DNA of 64,000 nucleotides. It comes from Alteromonas genovensis. GTDB lineage: Bacteria; Pseudomonadota; Gammaproteobacteria; Enterobacterales; Alteromonadaceae. A program made the position numbers and the translations under genes. Of the stretch, positions 1 through 10,324 are shown piece after piece; position 1 is the first letter of the stretch; each line of letters starts with the position of its first letter. The stretch is taken from the NCBI RefSeq assembly GCF_010500895.1, contig NZ_JAAAWO010000004.1, positions 248,001-312,000 of the forward strand, given 5' to 3'. A model generated the notes under the pieces. The model worked only from the letters and a program-made list of their open reading frames with translations, was not told where the DNA came from and searched no databases.

Positions 1-1690
1 CCATCAGCGACAACGATGAAATCTGGCGTGCCGTCGCCATCAACATCTACATTCACGGTTGCGCCTGCTTCGGCTGTGCCGGTAATTTCAGTGCCGTTGC
101 CTGCATCCACAGTAGGTGCTGCTGGTGCTGTGGTATCAATAACCACTGTACCTGTATTTGTACCCACATTACCTTCTGGGTCGGTTGCAGTAACGGTTGC
201 TGTATAGCTACCTTCAGCAAGAGCCGCAACAGCATCATCAGCCAGTGTCCACGTGCCGTTACCATTATTGGTGGCGGGGTAGTCAATGCCATTAATGTTA
301 ACGACCACCGTGGCTGTTGGGTCGTTAACCGAACCAGTAAGCGCTGGTGTGGTGTCATTGGTTGTTAAATCGTTGAAGTCAACCACTGGCGCGACCGCAT
401 CAACCGTGTCAGTGGCTGGGTTGCTAATATTACCTGCTGCGTCAGTTGCCGTTACGGTCACGATTACGCCATTGGCAAGCGGTGTATCTGGCGTAATACT
501 CCAATTGCCGTCGCCGTCAGCGACAACGGTGAAATCAGAGATACCATCACCGTTTACATCAACATTAACCTCGCTACCCGCCTCGGCGGTACCGGTAATT
601 TCGGTGCCGTTGCCTGCATCCACAGTAGGGATTGCAGGTGGTGTAGTATCAATAACTACTGTTCCTGAATTTGAACCCACATTACCATCGGCATCAGTGG
701 CAGTAACGGTAGCGGTATAGCTACCATCTGCAAGTGCTGCCACTGCATCGTCAGCCAGCGTCCAGCTTCCATCACCATTGTTAGTTGCGGTGTAGTCCAC
801 ACCATCAATAGTCACGATTACAATAGCGCTTGGATCGTCAACCGTACCCGTTAGCTCTGGTGTAGCGTCATTAGTAGTTAAGTCGTTGATTGCAACGACT
901 GGCGCAACAGCGTCTACTGTATCTAACGCTGGTGCACTGACATTGCCAGCTTCATCGGTTGCCGTTGCGGTAACCACAATACCATCGGCAAGCGGGGTAT
1001 CTGGCGTAACGCTCCAGTTGCCATCGCCATCAGCGACAACGGTGAAATCTGGCGTGCCGTCTCCATCCACATCAACATTGACCTCGCTGCCTGCTTCGGC
1101 GGTACCGGTAATTTCAGTGCCATTACCTGCATCGACGGTAGGCGCTGTTGGAGCAGTGGTGTCAATCACCACAGTACCAGAGTTAGTTCCGGTGTTACCA
1201 TCGGCATCAGTGGCAGTAACCGTAGCGGTATAGCTACCTTCAGCAAGTGCGGCTACTGCATCGTCCGCCAGCGTCCACGTGCCGTTACCATTATTTGTGG
1301 CGGTGTAGTCATTCCCATCGATGGTGACAACAACGGTGGCTGTCGCATCATCAACCGTACCTGTCAGTGCAGGTGTTGTGTCGTTGGTGGTTAAATCATC
1401 AAAGGCAACTACTGGCGCAACAGCGTCTACCGTATCAGACGCAGGTGCGCTGGTATTGCCAGCATCATCTGTGGCTGTGGCTGAAACTACAACGCCATCA
1501 GCAAGCGGGGAATCTGGCGTAATGCTCCAGTTACCATCGCCATCAGCAACAATGGTGAAATCAGGCGTGCCGTCGCCGTCCACATCTACATTTACGGTTG
1601 CGCCAGCCTCTGCGGTGCCTGTGATCTCAGTGCCGTTACCTGCATCAACAGTGGGGGCTGTTGGTGCTGTAGTATCAATAATGCCGCCAT
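1..1690 (-). repeat. 513-bp tandem repeats inside the adhesin gene
   Basis: The marker stretch around gaaatctggcgtgccgtc recurs at 16, 529, 1042 and 1555, an exact 513-bp (171-residue) spacing. Each unit encodes two Ig-like modules, one with an ATNNGDGSWTLADDAVAAL-type core and one with DVDGDGTPDFTVVADG. The array continues past the left edge of the window. Confidence 0.9.
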
Positions 1691-4600
1691 TTTCGTTTGC
1701 GGTTGCGGTATTGCCGGCACCATCAGTCGCGGTAGCGGTAACGGAATAATTACCTTCAGACAAGGCTGCTGGCACATCAACAGTGAAGGTTCCGTTGGCT
1801 TGAACGGTTGCATCGAAGGTTTGCGTGTTGCCCGCATTGTCCGTAACGCTGATGGATACCGTACTACCTGGTGCAATATCCGTCGTCCCAGAAATCGTGG
1901 GTGTTGTGTCATTTCCTGTTCCAAGCGCGTCCAAGGTAAGGTTTGGCACCGCCGTATTAATAGTACCGCTGGTGGTATCAGACGCTGAGTTTCCTGCTGC
2001 ATCGGTGGCATTAGCGGTAACATCGAAGTTACCGTCAGCCATGGCATTGGGAACGTCTGCGCTGAAATTACCAACGCTGTCGACAATAGCCGTAAATGTC
2101 TGCTCTGCTCCTGCGCTGTCGGTGACGGTTATGGTCACTGAACTTCCAGGGCTTAAATCGGTGCTGCCAGTGATCGTTGGCGTGGTGTCGTTACTTGTGC
2201 CTTGTGCATCTAGGATAATAGTTGGTGCGGTAGTGTCTACGCTTCCGTTTGTTTCAGTGGCAGTTGTCTCATTGCCTGCTGAGTCTTGGGCAATCGCCGT
2301 GACTGTGTAGCCGCCTTCAGCCATAGCGTTTGGCACATCGGCCGAGAAACTGCCATCTATCTGAACAGTGGCATCGAAGGTCTGGCTTACACCTGCGTTA
2401 TCGGTAACCGTGATGATTACCGTAGCACCTGCAGGCAGGTCAGTATTGCCCGATATAGTCGGTGTTGTGTCACTGTCTGAGGCCAGTGTATCTAACGATA
2501 CAGTAGGGGCTGTTGTATCAATAATGCCCGTGTTGTCTACAACGGTAGTGCTATTACCCGCTTCATCACTTGCTGTGGCTTCAACACTGTATGTACCTTC
2601 TGCCAAAGGCGCAGGCACGTCCACTGTAAAGTTTCCATTTGCATCAACCGTAGCTGTGAGGGTTTGAGCATTTCCTGCGCTGTCAGTGACCACAAGAGTA
2701 ACCTCACTACCCTGCGCTAGGTTTGTGTTACCAGATAAGGTAGGCGTTGTGTCATTGCCTTCCTCAAGTGGCGTTAAGGTTAGTGATGGTGCTGTAGTGT
2801 CTACGTTTCCTGTATCACTCGCTGTCGCTGTATTATCTGCCTCATCACTGATGGTAGCGCTTACCGTGAAGTCGCCTTCCGCTAAATCGGTACCCGGGGA
2901 GATAGAGAAAGACCCATCGGCTTGTACCACTGCACTTAAGGTCTGGGTTGCACCAGCACTATCCGTTACCAAAATAGTGACCACAGAGCCTGCTGGTTCA
3001 TCGGTTGTACCGGCAATGAGTGGCGTCGCGTCGTTAGTGGTATCTGCAACGTCTATAGTCAATGTAGGTGCAAGCGTATCAACTACGCCTGCTTCATTAT
3101 CGGTTGTACTATTGCCTGCTTCATCGGTGGCGGTTGTTGAAACAGTGAAGTTTCCTTCAGCCATCGCCGCTGGTACGTCGGCAGAGAATACGCCACCCGC
3201 AGCAACCAATGCAGAGAACACCTGGGTATTACCCGCACTATCCACAACGGTTATTTGCACTGTAGAACCTTGCGGTAAGTCTACAGTACCGCTAATGGTT
3301 GGGGTTGAGTCGCTAACTGTGCCCGGCTCGTCCAGCGTAATAACAGGTGAAATTGTGTCGATTAGGCCGGTTTCAGCGTCGGACGCTGTATTGCCAGCTT
3401 CATCAACAACGGTAGCCTGAACTGTGTAGTTACCCTCAGCCAAAGTGGTCGGAACGTCTACGCTAAAAGAGCCGTCGCTTTGTACAGTTGCTGATAAGGT
3501 TTGTATATTGCCAGCGTTATCGGTGACAGTAATTGAAACCGTGCTTCCGACTGGCTGGTCTGTCGTTCCGCTAATGGTTGGTGTTGAATCATTGCCAATG
3601 CCTTGCTCTGCCACATCAATAGCCGGTGATGTGGTATCTACTACACCGCCAGTTTCAGCGTCTGAGCCTGTATTGCCCGCGCCATCAGTCACCTCTGCTT
3701 CGACGGTGTAGCTACCCTCGGCCAAGTCTGACGGTACGCTTGCGCTGAAGGTGCCATCTCCTTGTACTGTTGCAGTAAAGGTTTGAACTGCTCCAGCACT
3801 ATCTGTCACTGTTAAGGTGACAATGGCACCAACCGGCGCGTTAGTTGTGCCCGAAATAAGAGGCGTGGCGTCGTTTGTCTGGCCAAGGGCATCTAGCGTA
3901 ATGTCCGGGGCGCTTGCATTAATATTGCCGTTATCCGTTACTGTCGTGCTATTGCCCGCAGCATCGCTCGCACTGGCTGTTACCTCGTAATCGCCATCAA
4001 CAAGCGCGCTAGGTACCTCGACTGAGAAAGTGCCATCCGCGTTTACCGTAGCGGTAAGGTTCTGTACATTACCGCCTGCATCGGTGACAACCAGTGTAAT
4101 TGTTGCTCCCTCTGGTAAGTCGCTAGTACCGCTCAAAATTGGCGTTGCGTCATTGCCGCTGGCCACTGGATCTAAGTTGATAACAGGTGGAATGCTGTCA
4201 ACTGTACCGTTGTTATCAACCGCTGTGTTTTGATTACCTGCATCATCAGTCGCCGTCACTTCTACTGTGTAATCACCTTGTGCAAGGTCAAGGGGCACAT
4301 CAGCGCTAAAGCTACCGTTCCCTTGAACGGTGGCAGTGAAGGTTTGCGTATCGCCCTGGCTGTCAGTCACGCTTATGCTTACAGTATTGCCCTCAGCCAA
4401 GTCGGTGGTTCCCGATATAGTCGGTGTAGCGTCGTTGGTTAGGCCTTGCGCGTCTAACGTTACGGTGGGGGCTGCTGTATCGATAACACCGTTATTATCG
4501 ATAGCCGTTGCTGAATTACCCGCATCGTCAGTTGCAGTGACGGTTACGCTGAAACTGCCTTCAGCTAAATCGGCAGGAACATCAGCACTGTAAGTGCCAT

Positions 4601-7600
4601 CGTTTTGAACGGTTGCTGTAAATGTTTGGGTATTTCCAGCGTTGTCTGTCACGCTTATGCTAACCGTATCGCCAGCGTTGAGGTCTGTGGTGCCAGAGAT
4701 AGATGGCGTTGCATCATTGCCAAGCCCTTGTGTATCGATGGTTATTGATGGGGCTGTTGTATCGATGTTACCGCCAGTTTCGGTTACCGATGCACTGTTG
4801 CCAGCGCCGTCTGTGGCGGTCGCAGTAACAGAATAGTCACCTTCAGGTAAGCTCGCAGGAACATCAGCCGTAAAGCTTCCATCGCCTTGCACTATGGCAC
4901 TGAATGTTTGCGTGTTTCCAGCACTGTCGTTCACAGTTAGCGTTACGGTACTACCTGGTGCTAAGTCGGTGTCACCTGAAATAGTCGGCGTCGTGTCGTT
5001 GCCCGACCCAAGAGGATCAAGGGATAAGGTAGGCGCGGCAGAGTTTATGTCGCCACTCACTGTATCTGTAGCAGTATTGCCTGCAGCATCGGTGGCCGTT
5101 GCAGTAACGTCGAAGTTTCCGTCAGCCATAGAATTAGGCACATCTGCACTGAAGTCGCCATTAGCATCTACAGTTGCTGTAAACGACTGCACAGTGCCAG
5201 CGCTATCAGTCACTGTAATCGTTACTGTGCTTCCTGCGGCTAGGTCGGTACTTCCGCTAATGGTAGGCGTGTTATCGTTACCTGTACCAAGCGGATCCAG
5301 AGTGATAACAGGCGCTGTGGTATCTACGCTACCACCGGTTTCAGAATCTGAACCTTGATTGCCTGCCCCGTCTTGAGCCGTAGCGGTAACCGTATAGTCA
5401 CCCTCAGCCAGCGGTGAAGGTACATTCGCTGCAAAGCTGCCGTCAGTTTGTACCGTTGCGGCAAAGGTTTGCGTGTTACCGGCACTGTCGACCACCGTTA
5501 ATGTGACAATGGTGCCAGCAGGAAGGTTTGTGGTGCCAGAAATAGATGGCGTTAGGTTATTCTCAGGCGCTAATTCGTCAAGATTTAGCTCAGGCGGCGT
5601 GATGTCGATAACGCCTGCATTATCGAGTATCGATGTGCTGTTGCCAGCTTCATCAGTGGCGGTGGCTTCAACAGTGTACGAGCCTTCGGCAAGTGCCGCG
5701 GGTACATCAACCGTAAAGATTCCTGCAGCATCAACCGTTGCTGTAACTGTTTGAATGTTGCCTGCACTATCTGTGATAACCAAAGAGACCACGCTACCTT
5801 CGGCTAGATCTGTACTACCCGAAATGGTTGGCGTTGTGTCATTGCCTAATCCTTGAGGGTCTAAGGTTAGGGTAGGCGATGTGGTGTCGATGGTGCCTGT
5901 TGTATTGGCTGACGCACTGTTGCCAGCATCGTCGGTGGCCGTAGCAGTAACCGTATAGTCACCTTCGGCCAGTGCAACTGGCACATCCACACTGAAGTTG
6001 CCGTTTGCATCAACCGTTGCCGTAACGGTTTGGGTATTGCCAGCGTTATCGGTGATCAACAGCGTTACACTCTCACCTGCTGCTAAGTCGGTAGTGCCTG
6101 AAATGGTAGGCGTAGTATCGTTATTTGAACCCAGCGCATCTAGCGAAATAACCGGCGCGACGGTATCGACTATACCGTTATTGTCGGTAACAGATGCACT
6201 ATTTCCGTTGCTGTCAGTAGCGGTAGCGGTTACTGAGTAATCACCCTCGGCAAGAGGCGCGGGGACATCAACACTAAAGTTACCGCTTGCATCAACAAAT
6301 GCAGTAAAGGTTTGGGTGTTTCCTGCACTGTCAGTAACGGAAAGCGTCACGGTTGAACCCGCGGGTAGGTCAGTCGTACCCGATATAGTTGGTGTAGTAT
6401 CGCTAACCGTGACTTGCGCATCTAGTGTCAGCGCTGGGGCGCTAGTATCTAGGATTCCAGTATCGGAAGAGGTTGTTGTATTTCCTGCTTCATCTGTAGC
6501 GCTTGCGATTACTGTATAGCTGCCATCTGGCATAGCATTTGGTACGTCCGCGCTGAAGTCACCATTCGCGTCCACAATGGCGTCAAAGGTTTGCGTGTTG
6601 CCTGCGCTATCTGTGACGGTTAACGTTACTGTGCTTCCCGTTGCTAAATCAGTGCTGCCCGATATGTTAGGCGTTTCATCGTTGCCTGTACCTTGGGGAT
6701 TTAGGGTTAGAACAGGGGCGCTGGTGTCAATATTGCCACTGCCTTCAGATACTGTTGTTGAATTACCAGCATCATCTGTTGCAGTAACTTCGACGCTGTA
6801 GTCGCCTTCAGGCAGTGGTGACAATACCTCTGTTGCGAAGTTGCCGTCTGCATCAACCAATGCGTTAATGGTTTGCGTGTCTCCATTGCTGTCAGTTACG
6901 GTGATCACAACAACAGCGCCTTCAGGTAAATCTGTATTACCTGAAATAATCGGCGTAGTGTCATTACCTGAATCTAACGGGTTAACGGTAACAACAGGCG
7001 CTTGTGTATCAATACTTCCATTTGTTTCGTTCGCCGTCGCGGTGTTGCCTTGCGCATCGCTTACTGTGGCCGTAACGGTGAAGTCGCCGTCAGCCAGAGC
7101 GCTAGGCACATCGGCACTGAATGTTCCGTCGCCTTGCACGGCTGCTTGGAAACTTTGCGAATTACCGTTGGCATCTACCACAGTAATGGTAACCAGTGTG
7201 CCAGGTGCTACATCGGTAGTACCTGTGATAGTTGGAGTAACATCACTGGCAGCGCCTTGTGTATCAAGGGTTAACAGTGGCGCTTGGCTATCTACATTGC
7301 CTGTTGTATTGGCATTTGCGGTATTGCCTGCACTGTCAGTTGCACTAGCGGTAACCGTAAAGTCGCCGTCAGCTAGTGCGTTTGGCACATCTACGCTAAA
7401 GCTACCATTTGCATCGACCAAGGCATTGATAAGTTGTGTGTTTCCAGCGCTATCTGTAACCTCAAGCGTTACTGTGCTTCCCTCAGGAAGGTCAGTAGTG
7501 CCTGAAAGCGTCGGCGTGGTGTCGTTACCTGTCGCAATGGTGTCGATAGTGATCGACGGCGCAGTAGTATCAATTTCACCTGTGGTATCGGCGGTGGCGG

Positions 7601-10064
7601 TATTGCCCGCGTCGTCAGTCACACTGGCGTTGATGGTGAACTCGCCTTCGGCCAGTTCTGCGGGCACATCCACATTATAGGTGCCATCTGCCTGCACAAT
7701 AGCCGTGATGGTTTGCGTGTTGCCCGCGCTGTCAGTGATAGTTAGCGTAACCGCACTGCCAGGGGCGGCATCGGTGGTACCTGAAAGAGTCGGCGTGGTG
7801 TCGTTGTCCAAAGCCGGCGCATTGATAGTGATTGTTGGTGCGGTGATATCAATAATACCCGTGGTATCGGCGGTAGCCGTATTACCAGCCTCGTCAGTCA
7901 CACTGGCATTAACCGAAAATTCGCCCTCGGCCAGTTCTACGGGCACTTCCACATTATAGGTGCCATCGGCCTGCACAATGGCGGTCACAGTTTGCGTGTT
8001 GCCCGCGCTGTCGGTGATAGTTAGCGTAACCGTGCTGCCAGGGGCAGCATCGGTGGTCCCTGAAAGAGTCGGCGTGGTGTCGTTACCTGTCGCAACGGTG
8101 TCGATAGTGATCGACGGCGCAGTAGTATCAATTTCACCTGTGGTATCGGCGGTGGCGGTATTGCCCGCATCGTCAGTCAAACTGGCGTTAATGGTGAACT
8201 CGCCTTCGGCCAGTTCTGCTGGTACATCCACACTGTAAGTACCATCGGCCTGCACAATGGCGGTCACAGTTTGCGTGTTGCCCGCGCTGTCGGTGATAGT
8301 TAGCGTAACCGTGCTGCCAGGGGCAGCATCGGTGGTCCCTGACAACGTTGGCGTGGTGTCGTTATCCAAAGCCGGCGCATTGATAGTGAGTGTTGGTGCG
8401 GTGGTATCAATAATACCCGTGGTATCGGCGGTAGCCGTATTACCAGCCTCGTCAGTCACACTGGCATTAACCGAAAATTCGCCCTCGGCCAGTTCTACGG
8501 GCACTTCCACATTATAGGTGCCATCGGCCTGCACAATAGCCGTCACGGTTTGCGTGTTGCCCGCGCTGTCGGTGATAGTTAGCGTAACCGTACTGCCAGG
8601 GGCGGCATCTGTGGTACCTGAAAGAGTCGGCGTGGTGTCGTTGTCCAAAGCCGGCGCATTGATAGTGATTGTGGGTGCGGTGGTATCAATAATACCCGTG
8701 GTATCGGCAGTAGCCGTATTGCCCGCTTCATCAGTCACACTGGCGTTAACGGTGAACTCGCCTTCGACCAGTTCAGCCGGTACATCTGCGCTATAGGTAC
8801 CATCGGCCTGCACAATCGCGGTCACGGTTTGCGTGTTACCCGCGCTGTCAGTGATAGTTAGCGTAACCGTACTGCCAGGGGCGGCATCTGTGGTACCTGA
8901 AAGAGTCGGCGTGGTGTCGTTGTCCAAAGCCGGCGCATTGATAGTGATCGTTGGTGCGGTGGTATCAATAATACCCGTGGTATCGGCAGTAGCCGTATTG
9001 CCCGCTTCATCAGTCACACTGGCGTTAACGGTGAACTCGCCTTCGACCAGTTCAGCCGGTACATCTGCGCTATAGGTACCATCGGCCTGCACAATCGCGG
9101 TCACGGTTTGCGTGTTACCCGCGCTGTCAACAATAGTAAGGGTAACGGTACTGCCAGGCGTCGCATCAGTAGTTCCTGACAACGTTGGCGTTGTGTCGTT
9201 ATCCAAAGCTGGCGCATTAATAGTGATTGTTGGTGCGGCAGCGTCTATTTGGCCTGTTGTTGAGCCATCAGCGGTATTGCCAGTTGGCTCGAGCACAGTA
9301 GCGTCAACAGTAAAATCACCGTTTGCTAAGGCGTTAGGAACATCTGCGCTAAACGTACCATCACCTTGAACAATCGCCGTAAGTGTTTGAGTGTTTCCTT
9401 CACTGTCTGTCACTGTAAAGGTTACCGTGCTACCGGGAATGGCAGAGGTGATACCTGTAATGGTAGGCGTTGTATCGTTGGTTAATCCAATAGGGTCTAA
9501 GGTTAGCGAAATATCTTGAGCTTGCTCTCCGGTCCCTGAGAATTCAGTTGGGGTTATGTCATCGTTATTGTTGTTACTTTGTTCAAATTGGAAACCTACT
9601 GGGTCAACGTCTTCATTAATACGATCTACGCGTACAAAGTTACTACCACCACCGGTACCTGCGCCGCCATCAAGACCTGCCGCAGTCGCTTCTAATGATT
9701 CTAAGATGTCGCCTTCACCAGCTAATAAGTCTAAAAAATCACCGTTCTCTTGGGATGCGCTCTCAGAGCCTTCAACGCCGTCGAGCAGTGCTGCAAGTTC
9801 ATCCACGCTTTCATCAAAAACTGCAAACTCGTCGTCGGTATTGCTGTCCGTAAAGTCTAACTGTAGAGGGAACGAAACGGTCTGCCCCGCTGGCAATGTG
9901 CGAAGTTCACCGTTTACGCTAACGGTAACGGTGGCATCTGGTGCAATATTTAAAACATCGCCCTCGTTAATCGTCATACCTGACGCTGCGTTAACTCGGT
10001 CGCCTGTTTCACTACGTACTAAAGAAGCTTCACCATTTACTTCTACAATGCTTACCTCGGCCAT
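1..10064 (-). CDS. lapA: Giant LapA-type surface adhesin with retention module and Ig-like repeats (3' end outside window)
   Basis: The reverse strand is open without a stop from the ATG at 10064 to the window edge, at least 3,354 codons, so the C-terminus (where RTX repeats and the type I secretion signal would be) is not visible. Residues 1 to about 125 look like the LapA retention module (start MAEVSIVEVNGEASLV). A Thr-Ala-Ala-Gly site at residues 127-130 (bases 9675-9686) matches the LapG cleavage motif, followed by a Gly-rich linker. After that come about 28 bacterial Ig-like domains of roughly 93 residues (TDSAGNTQT, DTTPTLSGT motifs), then a second repeat type of exactly 171 residues with alternating Ig folds (ADGNWSITPDTPLA). 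The neighbours are a complete type I secretion operon plus lapD and lapG, which supports a c-di-GMP-controlled biofilm or attachment adhesin. All long plus-strand frames here are antisense shadows. The family assignment is firm; the ligand is unknown. Confidence 0.93.
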   Translation of the reverse strand, partial: MAEVSIVEVNGEASLVRSETGDRVNAASGMTINEGDVLNIAPDATVTVSVNGELRTLPAGQTVSFPLQLDFTDSNTDDEFAVFDESVDELAALLDGVEGSESASQENGDFLDLLAGEGDILESLEATAAGLDGGAGTGGGSNFVRVDRINEDVDPVGFQFEQSNNNNDDITPTEFSGTGEQAQDISLTLDPIGLTNDTTPTITGITSAIPGSTVTFTVTDSEGNTQTLTAIVQGDGTFSADVPNALANGDFTVDATVLEPTGNTADGSTTGQIDAAAPTITINAPALDNDTTPTLSGTTDATPGSTVTLTIVDSAGNTQTVTAIVQADGTYSADVPAELVEGEFTVNASVTDEAGNTATADTTGIIDTTAPTITINAPALDNDTTPTLSGTTDAAPGSTVTLTITDSAGNTQTVTAIVQADGTYSADVPAELVEGEFTVNASVTDEAGNTATADTTGIIDTTAPTITINAPALDNDTTPTLSGTTDAAPGSTVTLTITDSAGNTQTVTAIVQADGTYNVEVPVELAEGEFSVNASVTDEAGNTATADTTGIIDTTAPTLTINAPALDNDTTPTLSGTTDAAPGSTVTLTITDSAGNTQTVTAIVQADGTYSVDVPAELAEGEFTINASLTDDAGNTATADTTGEIDTTAPSITIDTVATGNDTTPTLSGTTDAAPGSTVTLTITDSAGNTQTVTAIVQADGTYNVEVPVELAEGEFSVNASVTDEAGNTATADTTGIIDITAPTITINAPALDNDTTPTLSGTTDAAPGSAVTLTITDSAGNTQTITAIVQADGTYNVDVPAELAEGEFTINASVTDDAGNTATADTTGEIDTTAPSITIDTIATGNDTTPTLSGTTDLPEGSTVTLEVTDSAGNTQLINALVDANGSFSVDVPNALADGDFTVTASATDSAGNTANANTTGNVDSQAPLLTLDTQGAASDVTPTITGTTDVAPGTLVTITVVDANGNSQSFQAAVQGDGTFSADVPSALADGDFTVTATVSDAQGNTATANETNGSIDTQAPVVTVNPLDSGNDTTPIISGNTDLPEGAVVVITVTDSNGDTQTINALVDADGNFATEVLSPLPEGDYSVEVTATDDAGNSTTVSEGSGNIDTSAPVLTLNPQGTGNDETPNISGSTDLATGSTVTLTVTDSAGNTQTFDAIVDANGDFSADVPNAMPDGSYTVIASATDEAGNTTTSSDTGILDTSAPALTLDAQVTVSDTTPTISGTTDLPAGSTVTLSVTDSAGNTQTFTAFVDASGNFSVDVPAPLAEGDYSVTATATDSNGNSASVTDNNGIVDTVAPVISLDALGSNNDTTPTISGTTDLAAGESVTLLITDNAGNTQTVTATVDANGNFSVDVPVALAEGDYTVTATATDDAGNSASANTTGTIDTTSPTLTLDPQGLGNDTTPTISGSTDLAEGSVVSLVITDSAGNIQTVTATVDAAGIFTVDVPAALAEGSYTVEATATDEAGNSTSILDNAGVIDITPPELNLDELAPENNLTPSISGTTNLPAGTIVTLTVVDSAGNTQTFAATVQTDGSFAANVPSPLAEGDYTVTATAQDGAGNQGSDSETGGSVDTTAPVITLDPLGTGNDNTPTISGSTDLAAGSTVTITVTDSAGTVQSFTATVDANGDFSADVPNSMADGNFDVTATATDAAGNTATDTVSGDINSAAPTLSLDPLGSGNDTTPTISGDTDLAPGSTVTLTVNDSAGNTQTFSAIVQGDGSFTADVPASLPEGDYSVTATATDGAGNSASVTETGGNIDTTAPSITIDTQGLGNDATPSISGTTDLNAGDTVSISVTDNAGNTQTFTATVQNDGTYSADVPADLAEGSFSVTVTATDDAGNSATAIDNNGVIDTAAPTVTLDAQGLTNDATPTISGTTDLAEGNTVSISVTDSQGDTQTFTATVQGNGSFSADVPLDLAQGDYTVEVTATDDAGNQNTAVDNNGTVDSIPPVINLDPVASGNDATPILSGTSDLPEGATITLVVTDAGGNVQNLTATVNADGTFSVEVPSALVDGDYEVTASASDAAGNSTTVTDNGNINASAPDITLDALGQTNDATPLISGTTNAPVGAIVTLTVTDSAGAVQTFTATVQGDGTFSASVPSDLAEGSYTVEAEVTDGAGNTGSDAETGGVVDTTSPAIDVAEQGIGNDSTPTISGTTDQPVGSTVSITVTDNAGNIQTLSATVQSDGSFSVDVPTTLAEGNYTVQATVVDEAGNTASDAETGLIDTISPVITLDEPGTVSDSTPTISGTVDLPQGSTVQITVVDSAGNTQVFSALVAAGGVFSADVPAAMAEGNFTVSTTATDEAGNSTTDNEAGVVDTLAPTLTIDVADTTNDATPLIAGTTDEPAGSVVTILVTDSAGATQTLSAVVQADGSFSISPGTDLAEGDFTVSATISDEADNTATASDTGNVDTTAPSLTLTPLEEGNDTTPTLSGNTNLAQGSEVTLVVTDSAGNAQTLTATVDANGNFTVDVPAPLAEGTYSVEATASDEAGNSTTVVDNTGIIDTTAPTVSLDTLASDSDTTPTISGNTDLPAGATVIITVTDNAGVSQTFDATVQIDGSFSADVPNAMAEGGYTVTAIAQDSAGNETTATETNGSVDTTAPTIILDAQGTSNDTTPTITGSTDLSPGSSVTITVTDSAGAEQTFTAIVDSVGNFSADVPNAMADGNFDVTANATDAAGNSASDTTSGTINTAVPNLTLDALGTGNDTTPTISGTTDIAPGSTVSISVTDNAGNTQTFDATVQANGTFTVDVPAALSEGNYSVTATATDGAGNTATANENGGIIDTTAPTAPTVDAGNGTEITGTAEAGATVNVDVDGDGTPDFTIVADGDGNWSITPDSPLADGVVVSATATDDAGNTSAPASDTVDAVAPVVAFDDLTTNDTTPALTGTVDDATATVVVTIDGNDYTATNNGNGTWTLADDAVAALAEGSYTATVTATDADGNTGTNSGTVVIDTTAPTAPTVDAGNGTEITGTAEAGSEVNVDVDGDGTPDFTVVADGDGNWSVTPDTPLADGIVVTATATDEAGNVSAPALDTVDAVAPVVAINDLTTNDATPELTGTVDDPSAIVIVTIDGVDYTATNNGDGSWTLADDAVAALADGSYTATVTATDADGNVGSNSGTVVIDTTPPAIPTVDAGNGTEITGTAEAGSEVNVDVNGDGISDFTVVADGDGNWSITPDTPLANGVIVTVTATDAAGNISNPATDTVDAVAPVVDFNDLTTNDTTPALTGSVNDPTATVVVNINGIDYPATNNGNGTWTLADDAVAALAEGSYTATVTATDPEGNVGTNTGTVVIDTTAPAAPTVDAGNGTEITGTAEAGATVNVDVDGDGTPDFIVVAD
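1690..9500 (-). repeat. About 28 tandem Ig-like repeats of roughly 280 bp inside the adhesin gene
   Basis: A conserved stretch encoding the V-T-D-S-A-G-N-T-Q-T motif recurs about every 276-285 bp through this region, giving roughly 28 domains of 92-95 residues. Copies from 1690 to about 7300 are well diverged at the DNA level. Those from about 7520 to 9240 are nearly identical, with exact 279-bp spacing (markers at 7801, 8359, 8638, 8917, 9196). Confidence 0.88.
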
Positions 10065-10324
10065 AAGTCCCTCTCAATGAAAATAGATATTCACGCTATA
10101 TAAAAAGCGTAGCAGGGCTTTTCAATCTCGTTACCGGACCGTAGTACGGATAGGCTTTAGCCATTGGTATAAAGGCGTGAGAAAAACTAGGTAACTCCCC
10201 CTATTTTATTACCTTTTAGACTAATAATGGGCCGTTAGGTTTGCAGAAAACTTATTTGCGTCTACGTTTTAGAAGTAAGAAACGACATTAATGTCGCCTA
10301 AGTTTTAAACATCGAGTTAAGTAT
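10065..10324. promoter_or_regulatory. Divergent promoter region between adhesin and secretion operon
   Basis: These 260 bp separate the adhesin (leftward) from the TolC-OmpA/ABC/HlyD operon (rightward), so both transcripts must start here. A partial palindrome TAGGTAACTCCCCCTA lies at 10188-10203 and could be an operator, possibly for the LuxR-type regulator encoded at the end of the operon. That link is inference. No confident sigma-70 hexamers could be assigned by eye, and no ORF is seen. Confidence 0.55.

Noticed and set aside
16..9369. Many plus-strand and off-frame ORFs of 60-279 residues, rich in Val/Ser/Ala
   Set aside because: They are antisense or shifted shadows of the single continuous adhesin frame on the minus strand; their repeats simply mirror those of the adhesin.
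9556..10080. Plus-strand 174-residue Ser/Pro-rich ORF opposite the adhesin start
   Set aside because: It is antisense to the retention module and has low-complexity composition typical of a shadow frame.
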